Source of the DNA: Jonesiaceae bacterium BS-20 | Lineage (GTDB): Bacteria > Actinomycetota > Actinomycetes > Actinomycetales > Cellulomonadaceae | Reading direction: 5' to 3' | Assembly (NCBI GenBank): GCA_039995105.1 | Contig: CP146203.1 | Coordinates: 2,480,001 to 2,544,000 of the forward strand | DNA length: 64,000 nucleotides | Shown here: positions 10,070 through 18,405 of the stretch, one piece after another | Position numbering within the stretch: the first letter of the stretch is position 1 | Layout: each line of letters opens with the position of its first letter | Notes under the pieces: model-generated | What the model was told of the DNA's origin: nothing | The model's input: only the letters and a program-made list of their open reading frames with translations | Database searches by the model: none | Position numbers and translations under genes: made by a program

Positions 10070-10449
10070 TAATCTTGCAATTCTATGGTGACCCAAAAGT
10101 GGCCAAATACGATCGTGGTGCCAGCACCGAACCGAACTTTTTGCTGGGGACCACAAATAATTTGTTGGCCGTCAGCCAGGGTCACCACGGTGCCGTTAGT
10201 CGAGTTCAGATCCATGGCATACGGTCCTGCAATGTCAGCCGCGATCATGAAGTGTGTTTTTGAGACACTGCGCATCTTGTCGTCGATAACCACGGTGTTA
10301 AATACACTCATTGGCTCTTGTGGTTGCGGGTTACGCCCAATGAGGGTCGGAGCGGTCAAAGCGTATCGTTGGCCGGAGCTGAAATTCAGGGCATAGCGCA
10401 GTGGCTGCGTGGTTTCACCCACCAACCCCAAGTGTGCATTTGTAGTCAT
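10069..10449 (-). CDS. Small FHA-domain protein
   Basis: About 126 residues starting at the ATG at 10449, preceded by GGAGCGAG; a TTG 60 bases upstream would add 20 weakly supported residues. A single FHA domain occupies the C-terminal 90 residues: LIGRNP, SVSKTHF and DLNSTNGT. It is the first gene of the phospho-signalling run and overlaps the phosphatase start. It presumably binds phosphothreonine on the kinase or on a substrate; its binding partner cannot be told from sequence. Confidence 0.85.
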   Translation of the reverse strand: MTTNAHLGLVGETTQPLRYALNFSSGQRYALTAPTLIGRNPQPQEPMSVFNTVVIDDKMRSVSKTHFMIAADIAGPYAMDLNSTNGTVVTLADGQQIICGPQQKVRFGAGTTIVFGHFWVTIELQD

Positions 10450-10518
10450 TTGCTCGCTCCGGTTTCCGTAGGCGCCATCAGGCCATCTGCTCATCGTTAT
10501 CTTATCCAACGTTTCTTG

Positions 10519-11262
10519 TTAGCCCAGCGCGCGGCGATAGAAACCCTCAATGTGGGATTCCACTAAAGCGGTTGCCGCGAGCGCATCACCGGCGCGCAGT
10601 GCGTGCAAGATTTGGCGGTGCTCGGTTCGCAGGTCTGTGGCCAGCCCTTCCCAATCATCGATTCGGTCTACGCCGTCAGCAACATAGTGGGCGATCGCCT
10701 TGCGCAGTCCCAACATGGTTGCCTCAAATAGCGAGTTACCTCCAAGGCGCACTAACTCTACGTGAAACTCGGCATCGAGCATTTGGAACTCTTGCGGGCT
10801 GATCTGCGTGGCGTCCATTTGTTCTAGGATCTCCTGGGCACGGGCTAGGCAAGATTCCGGTTGGTCTTGCCCCACAGGTTGGCCCGTATTTTGCGTCTCT
10901 GCCAGAGATTCCGTTGCACACCGCATGGCCACTGCTTGGGCCGCCCAGCCTTCTAAGAGGAGGCGCATCTCAACCACGTCCCGCACGTCCACTGTGCCGG
11001 CGGCCACGTGCAGGCGAATGGCCGCCCCCAACCCCGCCGCGGGTTGGTCAACTACTGTGGCCCCAGATTCTGGTCCGGAGCCGGTAGCCCTAGTGATGAT
11101 TCCCATGGCCTCGAGCACCCTAAGGGCCTCGCGCACGGATGCCCGCGAGACACCAAACTCTTCTGCGAGCGCCCGCTCGGAAGCCAACCGATCACCCAGG
11201 CTCCAGCGCCCAGAGATGAGGCCTACTTCAATTTCTGCAAGTACTTTTTCATAGGTCTGCAC
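10519..11262 (-). CDS. FadR-subfamily GntR regulator (LutR/LldR-like)
   Basis: 247 residues. The N-terminal winged helix-turn-helix has the GntR pattern (GDRLASERALAEEFGVSRASVREALRVLE, about 23-50 in two parts) and the C-terminal all-helical FCD domain has conserved D and H positions (DAEFHVEL, HRQIL, ESHIEGF). It is divergent from lutABC with a perfect FadR-type palindrome between them, so it very probably represses the lactate-oxidation operon and responds to L-lactate, as LldR/LutR proteins do. It lies 69 bp upstream of the small FHA gene on the same strand, but nothing links it functionally to that cluster. Confidence 0.88.
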   Translation of the reverse strand: MQTYEKVLAEIEVGLISGRWSLGDRLASERALAEEFGVSRASVREALRVLEAMGIITRATGSGPESGATVVDQPAAGLGAAIRLHVAAGTVDVRDVVEMRLLLEGWAAQAVAMRCATESLAETQNTGQPVGQDQPESCLARAQEILEQMDATQISPQEFQMLDAEFHVELVRLGGNSLFEATMLGLRKAIAHYVADGVDRIDDWEGLATDLRTEHRQILHALRAGDALAATALVESHIEGFYRRALG

Positions 11263-11341
11263 ACCGTCAGCCTAGTGGCTCTCGACCACAAAGGTAACGC
11301 TAGGGCGCCACCTCACCGCGCGGCGTAATCGCTAACATTGA

Positions 11342-11356
11342 TGTGGTCAGACCACA
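11342..11356. promoter_or_regulatory. GntR/FadR-type operator upstream of lutA
   Basis: TGTGGTCAGACCACA is a perfect inverted repeat with a 3-bp centre and contains TGGT-N3-ACCA, the half-site arrangement known for FadR-subfamily regulators including LldR. It sits 46 bp before the lutA start, between lutA and the divergent regulator gene, so it can control both. Confidence 0.82.
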
Positions 11357-11402
11357 GGTGTAGGGTGAGGTATTGTCATTTCAAACTTTGCAAGGAAGCA
11401 AT

Positions 11403-12209
11403 ATGCGAATCGCCCTCGCGGCCACGTGCATCGCTGATGCGATGTTCCCTTCCGCCCCCATTGCCACGGTCAAGATCCTCGAGCGGTTAGGGCACACGGT
11501 AGTTTTCCCCAAGGAACAAACCTGCTGTGGACAAATGCATATCAACACCGGTTTCCTTGACAAGGCGGTTCCCGTCATCGAAAACCACGTCAACACCTTT
11601 GCCCCCGTGTTAGACAACGAGTGGGACGCCATCGTGATCCCGTCCGGGTCCTGCGCCGGGGCTATTCGCCACCAGCAGGCAATGACCTGCACTCGCGCCG
11701 GCAAATTGGAGCTGGCCAAAACCGCGACGGCAGTTGCAGCTAAGACCTACGAGCTCTCAGAACTCCTGATTGACGTCCTTGGGGTCACCGACGTGGGGGC
11801 CTACTTCCCGCACCGGGTCACCTTCCACCCCACCTGCCACTCCATGCGGCTACTTAGGGTTGGGGACCGCCCATACCAACTCCTCAAGGCAGTTGAAGGG
11901 ATCGACCTGGTCGAGCTTCCCAGCGCGGACCAGTGCTGTGGTTTTGGTGGCACCTTCGCGGTCAAAAATGCGGACACCTCCTCGGCAATGCTTGCCGACA
12001 AAGTATCCAACATTGAGTCCACCGGTGCCCGTGTGGTCAGTGCGGGCGACTACTCCTGCCTCATGCACATTGGCGGCGGACTGAACCGCAAGAAATCCGA
12101 TGTGACCACCATGCACCTTGCCGAGATTCTGGCATCGACCAAGGAAGACCCCTACCAACCGTCCCAGCCGTGGGACACTTCCCACGTCATTGAGGTGGCG
12201 ACCAAATGA
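11403..12209 (+). CDS. lutA: LutA, lactate oxidation Fe-S subunit
   Basis: 268 residues from the ATG at 11403, chosen over an upstream TTG because AAGGA lies eight bases before it. Two cysteine-rich CCG-type domains are present, with CCGQMH in the first half and CCGFGG in the second; each should help bind a metal or Fe-S centre. It is one of three subunits of the cytoplasmic LutABC complex that oxidises L-lactate to pyruvate without a flavin LldD. Its stop overlaps the lutB start by 4 nt (ATGA). Confidence 0.93.
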   Translation: MRIALAATCIADAMFPSAPIATVKILERLGHTVVFPKEQTCCGQMHINTGFLDKAVPVIENHVNTFAPVLDNEWDAIVIPSGSCAGAIRHQQAMTCTRAGKLELAKTATAVAAKTYELSELLIDVLGVTDVGAYFPHRVTFHPTCHSMRLLRVGDRPYQLLKAVEGIDLVELPSADQCCGFGGTFAVKNADTSSAMLADKVSNIESTGARVVSAGDYSCLMHIGGGLNRKKSDVTTMHLAEILASTKEDPYQPSQPWDTSHVIEVATK

Positions 12210-13771
12210 GTACCTTCCTAGGCATTCCCGGGCTACGCAAAACACAGCCCGCCCACGACCCAAATATCCTGCCGGGCACCGCCCCCATCCCAGACGAGCC
12301 CCTGCGCTGGGGCCAAGACTTTCCGCATGCGGCCCGCGAGGCCCTCAAGAACGAGCAGATGCGCCGCAACCTCGGGCACGCAACCGCAACCATTAGGGCA
12401 AAGCGTGCCCAAGTGGTTGGCGAGGCCCCAGACTGGGAAGACCTGCGGGACACGGGCAGTCAGCTCAAGATCAACACGCTTGCGGCCCTGCCCGCACTCC
12501 TTGAACAGTTCGAAACCAACTTCACCGCACGCGGCGGAACCGTGCACTGGGCCAGGGACGCCCAAGAAGCCAACGAGATAGTCACCGCTCTTATCAAGGC
12601 CACCGGTGAGACCGAGGTGGTCAAGGTCAAGTCCATGGCCACTCAGGAAATTGGGCTCAACGAGTACCTAGCGGAGCACGACATTGCGGCCTATGAAACT
12701 GACCTGGCCGAGCTCATTGTCCAACTCGGCGAGGACATGCCCTCACACATCTTGGTCCCGGCTATTCACCGCAACCGCGCGGAAATCAAAGACATCTTCC
12801 TGCGCCGTATGGAACACACCCCCGAAGGCATGACCGATGCCCCACGCGAGCTGGCCATGGCCGCGCGTGAGCACCTGCGCAAGAAGTTCCTTGCCGCTAA
12901 GGTCGCCATCTCCGGCGCCAACTTTGCTGCAGCGGACACCGGAACCCTGACGGTTGTGGAATCCGAGGGCAACGGCCGTATGTGCCTGACCCTGCCAGAA
13001 ACCCTGATCACGGTCATGGGGATTGAAAAGATCATCCCGTCGTTCACCGACCTCGAAGTCTTCATGCAGCTGCTCCCCCGTTCCTCAACCGGCGAGCGCA
13101 TGAACCCGTACACCTCGCTGTGGACCGGGGTCACCCCGGGCGACGGACCCCAAAACGTGCATATTGTCCTAGTGGATGCCGGCCGCACCAAGGCGCTCGC
13201 AGATGACGTGGGCCGCGCGGCGCTCAAATGCATTCGCTGCTCCGCCTGCCTCAACGTGTGCCCCGTGTACGAGCGCGTGGGCGGGCACGCCTACGGCTCG
13301 GTCTACCCGGGCCCCATCGGGGCCATCTTGACCCCGCAACTGACCGGGTCCACCGGACATAGTGACCCCAACAATTCCCTGCCCTTTGCGTCTTCCCTGT
13401 GCGGGGCCTGCTTCGACGCCTGCCCCGTCAAGATCGATATTCCTTCTCTCCTTGTCCACCTGCGCGCCCGCGTGGTCGACGAGGACAAAGCCGCCCATCG
13501 CCCAACGGGATGGGGCGCGGCAATGAGTGCGGCATCGTACGTTATGGCAGACTCCAAACGCTTTGCGCTCGCAGAAAAGGGCACCGGCGCCCTGCGCGCG
13601 CTGGCCGGCAAGAAGGGGTATGTAGCCAAGTTGCCGTTCCCCGCCAACGGTTGGACGCAATCGCGGGACTTACCCGCGCCGCCCAAAGAGACTTTCAGGC
13701 AGTGGTGGGACCGCACGCACCCGCAAGATAGTGATCCCGCAACGCAAAATAACGGTGACAACAATGAGTGA
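12206..13771 (+). CDS. lutB: LutB, iron-sulfur subunit of lactate oxidation
   Basis: 521 residues. The N-terminal LUD-like domain (about 70-310) is followed by a bacterioferredoxin-like segment with two cysteine clusters, CIRCSACLNVCPVY and CGACFDACPVK, each fitting a 4Fe-4S site, and a C-terminal DUF3390-like region. Length is slightly above the usual 470-490 because of an N-terminal extension. It is the central subunit of LutABC, and overlaps lutA by 4 nt and lutC by 8 nt, which argues for stoichiometric translation. Confidence 0.94.
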   Translation: MSTFLGIPGLRKTQPAHDPNILPGTAPIPDEPLRWGQDFPHAAREALKNEQMRRNLGHATATIRAKRAQVVGEAPDWEDLRDTGSQLKINTLAALPALLEQFETNFTARGGTVHWARDAQEANEIVTALIKATGETEVVKVKSMATQEIGLNEYLAEHDIAAYETDLAELIVQLGEDMPSHILVPAIHRNRAEIKDIFLRRMEHTPEGMTDAPRELAMAAREHLRKKFLAAKVAISGANFAAADTGTLTVVESEGNGRMCLTLPETLITVMGIEKIIPSFTDLEVFMQLLPRSSTGERMNPYTSLWTGVTPGDGPQNVHIVLVDAGRTKALADDVGRAALKCIRCSACLNVCPVYERVGGHAYGSVYPGPIGAILTPQLTGSTGHSDPNNSLPFASSLCGACFDACPVKIDIPSLLVHLRARVVDEDKAAHRPTGWGAAMSAASYVMADSKRFALAEKGTGALRALAGKKGYVAKLPFPANGWTQSRDLPAPPKETFRQWWDRTHPQDSDPATQNNGDNNE

Positions 13772-14441
13772 GGCCCGCGCCGAGATCCTGAACCGCATAG
13801 CGCTAGCCCTGGACGGCGTACCCTCGGCGGTTGCCAGTATGCCGGGTGCGGAGCGTCCCCAGGAAGTGCCGCGCGCCTACCGTGCGGATTCCGAGGTCGC
13901 CACCGGCAGCGCCCAAGCCCTAGAGATCTTGGTGGACCGGTTGGTGGATTACCGGGCGGTTGTCCACCGGGCTGCGTCCGAGTGCGACATTGCCGGCGTT
14001 GTAGCAGAGGTGCTTTCCGATGCCGGTTCCCTGGTTTATCCGGATGGACTTGACCCAGCGTGGCTCAGTAAGCTGCCCGCATCCGTGGTCACTCATGAGG
14101 ATTCCCTGACCGCACCGCTAGGCGTCATGGAACTCGATGCGATCGACGCCGTCTTGACAGCCTGCCGGGTTGCGGTAGCTGACACCGGAACCATCATCCT
14201 GGACGGCCAGCCCGATCAGGGGCGCCGGGCAATCACGCTGGTTCCAGACACCCACGTGTGTGTTGTTTACGCACAGCAGGTGGTTCATTTGCTCCCCCAG
14301 GCAATTACTCAGTTGGCGTTGCACCCCACCCGTCCCCAAACCTGGATTGCCGGGCCAAGCGCAACGAGCGACATTGAGCTCAACCGGGTCGAGGGCGTGC
14401 ACGGCCCCAGGAACCTACACGTGATCATTGTGGGCGGCTAA
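13764..14441 (+). CDS. lutC: LutC, LUD-domain subunit of lactate oxidation
   Basis: 225 residues from the ATG at 13764; an upstream ATG in the same frame would place 33 bases more inside lutB. LUD domain features include a VAVADTGTI stretch and the GPSATSDIE motif near the C-terminus that is typical of LutC/YkgG proteins. It completes the lutABC operon. No lactate permease gene is nearby. Confidence 0.93.
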   Translation: MSEARAEILNRIALALDGVPSAVASMPGAERPQEVPRAYRADSEVATGSAQALEILVDRLVDYRAVVHRAASECDIAGVVAEVLSDAGSLVYPDGLDPAWLSKLPASVVTHEDSLTAPLGVMELDAIDAVLTACRVAVADTGTIILDGQPDQGRRAITLVPDTHVCVVYAQQVVHLLPQAITQLALHPTRPQTWIAGPSATSDIELNRVEGVHGPRNLHVIIVGG

Positions 14442-14454
14442 GGAGGCACCACCT

Positions 14455-14500
14455 AAAGCCCGTCAGGCCTTCTATCACGTCGAAGATTTGGCGGGCTTTT
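14455..14500 (+). terminator. Possible terminator after lutABC
   Basis: AAAGCCCG at the left arm pairs with CGGGCTTTT at the right arm about 28 bases later. The loop is long, so termination is only likely, not certain. Confidence 0.45.
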
Positions 14501-14564
14501 GCGATCTTTGAGGCATGATGGAAACTCGCGTGAACCTTTTTGACTCCAATTGCGAATAGTAAGT

Positions 14565-15125
14565 GTGAACACAGACAGCTCCATCATTGCCAGGTCTTTT
14601 GATGACCCGTCCGTTTTTGGTGAGGTCTTTATCCTGCATGCACCACGTATTCATCGGTACGTGGCCCGCCGGGTAGGCCAAGCCATCGCAGATGACATCA
14701 TCAGCGAGACCTTCCTGATCGCGTTTGAACGTAGGCGTCGGTACGACCTGACCTACCCCAACTGCACGCCGTGGCTCTTTGGGATCGCAACCAATTTGAT
14801 CAGCCGCCACCGCGTGCACGAGGCTCGCACGTTAAGTTTCCTTGAACGAAACTCAGCTCACGAGCCTGCCAAGGATTCCGAGCACCAATCGATAGTGCAG
14901 CTCGATGCCCAACTCGAGGTCAGCCGGTTAGCCGGGGCGCTAGGAAAACTGAAGCAAGCAGACCGCGATGTTTTGCTCCTTTTTGCATGGGAAGACTTTT
15001 CCTATGAGCAGATCTCGGCGGCCCTGGGTATTCCCGTTGGCACTGTCCGTTCCCGGCTCAATCGAGCCCGCCGTATTGTACGCACCGAATCACTTTCTAA
15101 GGAGATCATCCGTGAACGAATTTGA
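14565..15125 (+). CDS. ECF-type RNA polymerase sigma factor
   Basis: About 186 residues from the GTG at 14565 (a TTG 15 bases upstream is also possible). Sigma region 2 is seen around HRYVARRVGQAIADDIISETF and region 4 around EDFSYEQISAALGIPVGTVRSRLNRAR, the helix-turn-helix that reads the -35 element. It directs core polymerase to an alternative promoter set; the targets are unknown. It overlaps the next gene by 14 bases. In actinobacteria this kind of sigma factor is commonly paired with a CU044_5270-family membrane protein, as here, which is the best guess for its regulator. Confidence 0.9.
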   Translation: MNTDSSIIARSFDDPSVFGEVFILHAPRIHRYVARRVGQAIADDIISETFLIAFERRRRYDLTYPNCTPWLFGIATNLISRHRVHEARTLSFLERNSAHEPAKDSEHQSIVQLDAQLEVSRLAGALGKLKQADRDVLLLFAWEDFSYEQISAALGIPVGTVRSRLNRARRIVRTESLSKEIIRERI

Positions 15126-16098
15126 GCTACTCAAGACTCTCAACGCAAATGTCCCTGAACCTTCAACGCAGCGCCTTGCCCCCGCGTATGCGGGCCTAAA
15201 TCAAGCAATCGAGGCGGAGCAAGCAAACCTTGCTAAGGCATCGTCAAACACAACCAAACGCGGAATTCACCGGCCGCTGGTTCGGTGGGTGATGGTCGCG
15301 GCCGCCGGTGCTGCGGCGCTCACCCTCATAGGCGGGCAAATCTTTGGCCAATCGACTCCGGTTCAGGCTGCCCCCGTCCTTAATGCTGCCGCTGCGAGCG
15401 CAGCTGCAAGTGGTGAACCAGTTTCAGAATCGGGTCAATTCCTGCAAATCACGTTGCACAAGACTACGCAATGGGGTCTACAGGACCACGAAGGAAACAT
15501 TACTTCCGGTTATGACGAGCGCCTCCAGATCCTGTATATGCCCGCCAACGAGGAGGATGAATGGGTCATAAGCGCCGAATTTGAACTGCCAGAAGGCGTG
15601 GATCCGGCCCAACCGTATACCCAACACTTCAGCCTCCAAGAGGTTGATGAAGCAACGGCGGCCTCCATTGATGAAATCGCGGTTGTTCCTACGGCTAGCG
15701 GCAAAGAAGCGTTGGCTTACTTTGACGAACAATATGATGGCGGATCTAACTCCCGGGATGAAGATAACTTCATTCGCATCACTGACCTCTTGCGCACTGG
15801 ACTAGTCCCGGCTCAAACTCGCGCCGCTTTGTATGAGGCCCTCGCACTGATTCCAGGCACCGTCAGCATCCCTGACGTCACCCTCCCGAATGGCCCCACC
15901 GGAGTGGGCATTGGCCGCAGCGAGGTAAGTGGAACCGGAATCTTTACGCAGATAGTTATAGACCCGGATACGGGAGTATTACTTGGTGAACGCAGCGTTG
16001 ATTCCGATGGTGAGTTGTTAAGTTCCACCTACTTCACCCATGACGTTGTTGATTCCTCTCCTTACTTCACTTACTTCTCAGATGAGCCCACACCGTAG
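15112..16098 (+). CDS. CU044_5270-type membrane protein, putative sigma-factor partner
   Basis: 328 residues from the GTG at 15112, which has AAGGAG seven bases upstream. A cytoplasmic N-terminus of about 60 residues is followed by one transmembrane helix (about 63-83), an Ala-rich stretch, and a large extracytoplasmic domain. The arrangement fits a membrane anti-sigma factor, but I see no zinc-binding ZAS motif, so direct anti-sigma activity is inference from the sigma-gene overlap and family context. Confidence 0.75.
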   Translation: MNEFELLKTLNANVPEPSTQRLAPAYAGLNQAIEAEQANLAKASSNTTKRGIHRPLVRWVMVAAAGAAALTLIGGQIFGQSTPVQAAPVLNAAAASAAASGEPVSESGQFLQITLHKTTQWGLQDHEGNITSGYDERLQILYMPANEEDEWVISAEFELPEGVDPAQPYTQHFSLQEVDEATAASIDEIAVVPTASGKEALAYFDEQYDGGSNSRDEDNFIRITDLLRTGLVPAQTRAALYEALALIPGTVSIPDVTLPNGPTGVGIGRSEVSGTGIFTQIVIDPDTGVLLGERSVDSDGELLSSTYFTHDVVDSSPYFTYFSDEPTP

Positions 16099-16125
16099 AC
16101 GCCTGCTAACGAGGCGGTAGCTACA

Positions 16126-16172
16126 AGCCACTCGGTTGAGCCCTTGCTTGAGAGGTCAACCGAGTGGCTCTT
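16126..16172 (+). terminator. Rho-independent terminator after the sigma operon
   Basis: Perfect 14-bp stem: AGCCACTCGGTTGA at 16126-16139 pairs with TCAACCGAGTGGCT at 16156-16169, with a 16-base loop and a CTTCTT run after it. Confidence 0.85.
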
Positions 16173-16198
16173 CTTGTGGGGCTGGACGCTCCGAAAAA

Positions 16199-16220
16199 CA
16201 TATGAAAGGATCTTCATATG
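16199..16220. promoter_or_regulatory. ArsR/SmtB-type operator overlapping the CDF start codon
   Basis: CATATGAA at 16199-16206 and TTCATATG at 16213-16220 form perfect 8-bp arms with a 6-bp spacer. TGAA-N6-TTCA is the core reported for zinc-responsive ArsR-family repressors such as CzrA and SmtB. The right arm contains the ATG of the transporter gene and the spacer contains its AGGA ribosome-binding site, so a bound repressor would sit across the translation start. Confidence 0.8.
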
Positions 16221-17144
16221 AACAAGGATCGACACGACGGGCACAGCCACGACCACTCGGCGATGATCAGCGCTGGCGGAAAATACAAAAAGCCACTTGC
16301 AATCGCACTGACACTAACCGGCCTCTACATGTTTGTTGAGCTCACGGTTGGATTCTCAATCGGTTCCCTGGCGCTGATCTCCGACGGCGCCCACATGGGA
16401 ACCGACGTCATTGGCCTCACCATGGCGTTCGTGGCAATTCACCTAGCCGGCCGCAAAACCACCTCAGACCGCACCTTCGGACTGTTCAGGCTCGAGGTCC
16501 TGGCGGCGCTGGCAAACGGTCTGTTGCTGTTCGGTGTTGCCGGCTACGTTCTGTATGAGGCGTTCGGGCGGTTCACTGCCCCGTCAGAGGTTCCCAGCAC
16601 GCCGCTACTTATCACCGCGTCAATCGGTTTAGTCATCAACATCATTAGCTTCCGCCTACTGTCCGCGGGTTCCAAGGAGAGCATCAACCTCAAGGGCGCT
16701 CACCTTGAGGTCCTCGCGGACATGATCGGGTCGATCGGCGTAATCGTTGGCGCAATCATCATCAAGTTCACCGGCTGGACCTTTGTTGACCCCATCATTG
16801 GTGTGGCCATTGGGCTGTTCATCTTGCCCCGCACGTGGCGGCTCATGCGCCAGGCCCTACGGATCTTGATCGAAGCTGCCCCCAAGGGTATGGATATTGA
16901 CCAACTCAAGACTGAGATCCTGGCACTGCCCGGAGTATCCGACCTCCATGACCTGCACGTTTGGAGCATTACCTCGGGAATTGACAGCGCTTCCGGGCAC
17001 ATTGTGGTCACGGAAGGGCACAATGCCACCGAGACGCTCACCAGTGTCCTGACGCTTTTACGGTCCGACTACAATATTGACCATGCCACTATCCAAGTGG
17101 AACCCACCGAGCCCATCTGCGGACACAACGAATCTTCAATCTAG
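16218..17144 (+). CDS. CDF-family zinc/divalent cation exporter
   Basis: 308 residues with six predicted membrane helices. It has a His-rich N-terminus (HDGHSHDH), the HxxxD zinc site SDGAHMGTD in helix II and HLEVLADM in helix V, and a cytoplasmic C-terminal ferredoxin-like domain with LHDLHVW. These are hallmarks of CzcD/ZitB-like proton-coupled zinc exporters. It forms a two-gene operon with a CzrA-like sensor ten bases downstream and carries that sensor's likely operator on its start codon, so zinc (or cobalt) is the probable substrate. Confidence 0.9.
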   Translation: MNKDRHDGHSHDHSAMISAGGKYKKPLAIALTLTGLYMFVELTVGFSIGSLALISDGAHMGTDVIGLTMAFVAIHLAGRKTTSDRTFGLFRLEVLAALANGLLLFGVAGYVLYEAFGRFTAPSEVPSTPLLITASIGLVINIISFRLLSAGSKESINLKGAHLEVLADMIGSIGVIVGAIIIKFTGWTFVDPIIGVAIGLFILPRTWRLMRQALRILIEAAPKGMDIDQLKTEILALPGVSDLHDLHVWSITSGIDSASGHIVVTEGHNATETLTSVLTLLRSDYNIDHATIQVEPTEPICGHNESSI

Positions 17145-17154
17145 GCGGAACCAC

Positions 17155-17544
17155 ATGACTAACACACGGGTAGCCGGCGAACCAGCCCCACTGGTTTCCG
17201 AGCCTAGGTTGCGCGAACTCGAGGGTTCCATGCCACCTGACACAGACATCGAGAAGGTCGCAGACGTATTTTCGCTGCTGGGTGATCCGGGACGGGTGCG
17301 CATCATTGCCGCGCTATTGGGCGGGCGGATGCGTGTGCGCGATCTTGCCGTGGTGGTCCACCAATCCGAGTCCTCGGTCTCCCACGCGCTCCGGCTCCTG
17401 CGGGCCCACCAGGTAGTTTCCGTGACTCGCGTGGGGCGTGAGGCCCACTACCAACTTGCCGACGACCATGTGCGGTCCCTGCTCGAACTTACGTTGTGTC
17501 ACGCCGGGCACTCGTCCTATGTGGCCAACTGTAAGGACCACTGA
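17155..17544 (+). CDS. ArsR-family zinc sensor (CzrA/SmtB-like)
   Basis: 129 residues from the ATG at 17155; the frame opens further upstream inside the exporter gene but that start is less plausible. The winged HTH includes VHQSESSVSHALRLLRAH. The C-terminal helix carries D-x-H-x10-H-x2-H (in DDHVRSLLELTL and CHAGH), exactly the alpha-5 metal-site spacing of CzrA. It should repress the exporter operon until zinc or cobalt binds. The matching palindrome at the exporter start supports autoregulation. Confidence 0.9.
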   Translation: MTNTRVAGEPAPLVSEPRLRELEGSMPPDTDIEKVADVFSLLGDPGRVRIIAALLGGRMRVRDLAVVVHQSESSVSHALRLLRAHQVVSVTRVGREAHYQLADDHVRSLLELTLCHAGHSSYVANCKDH

Positions 17545-17579
17545 ATTCATCTTGATCTGCTCGCGGCTACAATTGCCTG

Positions 17580-18176
17580 ATGACCTCCCACGGCCCCGCT
17601 AAAGTTGTCTTACTGACCGGTCCCTCAGGTTCCGGAAAATCCCGCTTAGCTCGCAGGCTCGGCATTGCGTCCATCAATCTGGACAATTTTTACCATGACC
17701 TGGACTACCCTGGAATGCCGCAACGTTTTGGCATAGTCGATTGGGATTCCCCAGAATCCTGGGACAGTCAGGCGGCACTTGACGCCCTACTGGACCTTTC
17801 CAAAACAGGGCGTTGTGCGGTGCCGATCTACGATATTTCAATTTCCAAGCGCACCGGGATGAGCCAACTAGACATTACCGGTAGCCCCGTTTTTATTGCC
17901 GAGGGAATTTTCTCGGCACACCTCATCCAAGCGGCCCAAGAAGCCGGGATTCTTCTCGATGCCCTGTGCCTGACCCGGCCCCGCCTACAAACGTTTTGGT
18001 TCCGCTTCATGCGCGACCTCTCCGAGGCCCGCAAACCACCCCTAACCCTTCTACGGCGAGGGTGGGGACTCATGCGAGATGAACCCGGCCAGGTGGCTGC
18101 CTGGGTGGCGCTGGGTTGCCGCCAAGTGACCATGCCTCAGGCCTATGTAGAGATCAAACGTCAACAAGGCACTTAA
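17580..18176 (+). CDS. P-loop kinase, uridine kinase-like
   Basis: 198 residues. Walker A GPSGSGKS at about 14-21 is followed by NLDNFYHDLD, a substrate-pocket motif as in uridine/cytidine kinases (Udk) and phosphoribulokinases, and by a VPIYDIS stretch that matches the uridine-kinase core. It is slightly shorter than Udk, and the substrate is not certain. It has its own start 35 bases after the zinc sensor and may be cotranscribed, though no functional link is evident. Confidence 0.75.
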   Translation: MTSHGPAKVVLLTGPSGSGKSRLARRLGIASINLDNFYHDLDYPGMPQRFGIVDWDSPESWDSQAALDALLDLSKTGRCAVPIYDISISKRTGMSQLDITGSPVFIAEGIFSAHLIQAAQEAGILLDALCLTRPRLQTFWFRFMRDLSEARKPPLTLLRRGWGLMRDEPGQVAAWVALGCRQVTMPQAYVEIKRQQGT

Positions 18177-18405
18177 ACACCGCTCTTTTCAAACTAGGCA
18201 ACTAGTAGCCGCTACCGGTGAGACTAGTTCATTTTCACCGCCAGCGTTCCAACCCACCGTAAGATAGACGGCTAGAACCTGCTAAGCGATTAACCCTAAG
18301 CACTACTAAGCAAAGTCTGGGCCCCGTGTAGTTGTGACTTGGAATGCTGGGGGCCGTAAAGGCACTCTCACACATCTTGTCATGTTGAGGATTGCTTTCT
18401 AGACG
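18177..18405. other. Intergenic region between converging genes, no gene seen
   Basis: 229 bp with stop codons in all frames and no tRNA-like fold that I can build. A weak GGCCCC/GGGGCC pairing near 18320-18357 could be a terminator stem; nothing else stands out. Confidence 0.4.

Noticed and set aside
10070-10156. 29-residue N-terminal extension of the PP2C frame
   Set aside because: It lies within the FHA gene; the GTG at 10069 fits the conserved domain start and the one-base overlap.
18320-18357. tRNA or riboswitch in the intergenic gap at 18.2-18.4 kb
   Set aside because: No cloverleaf or known riboswitch core could be built.
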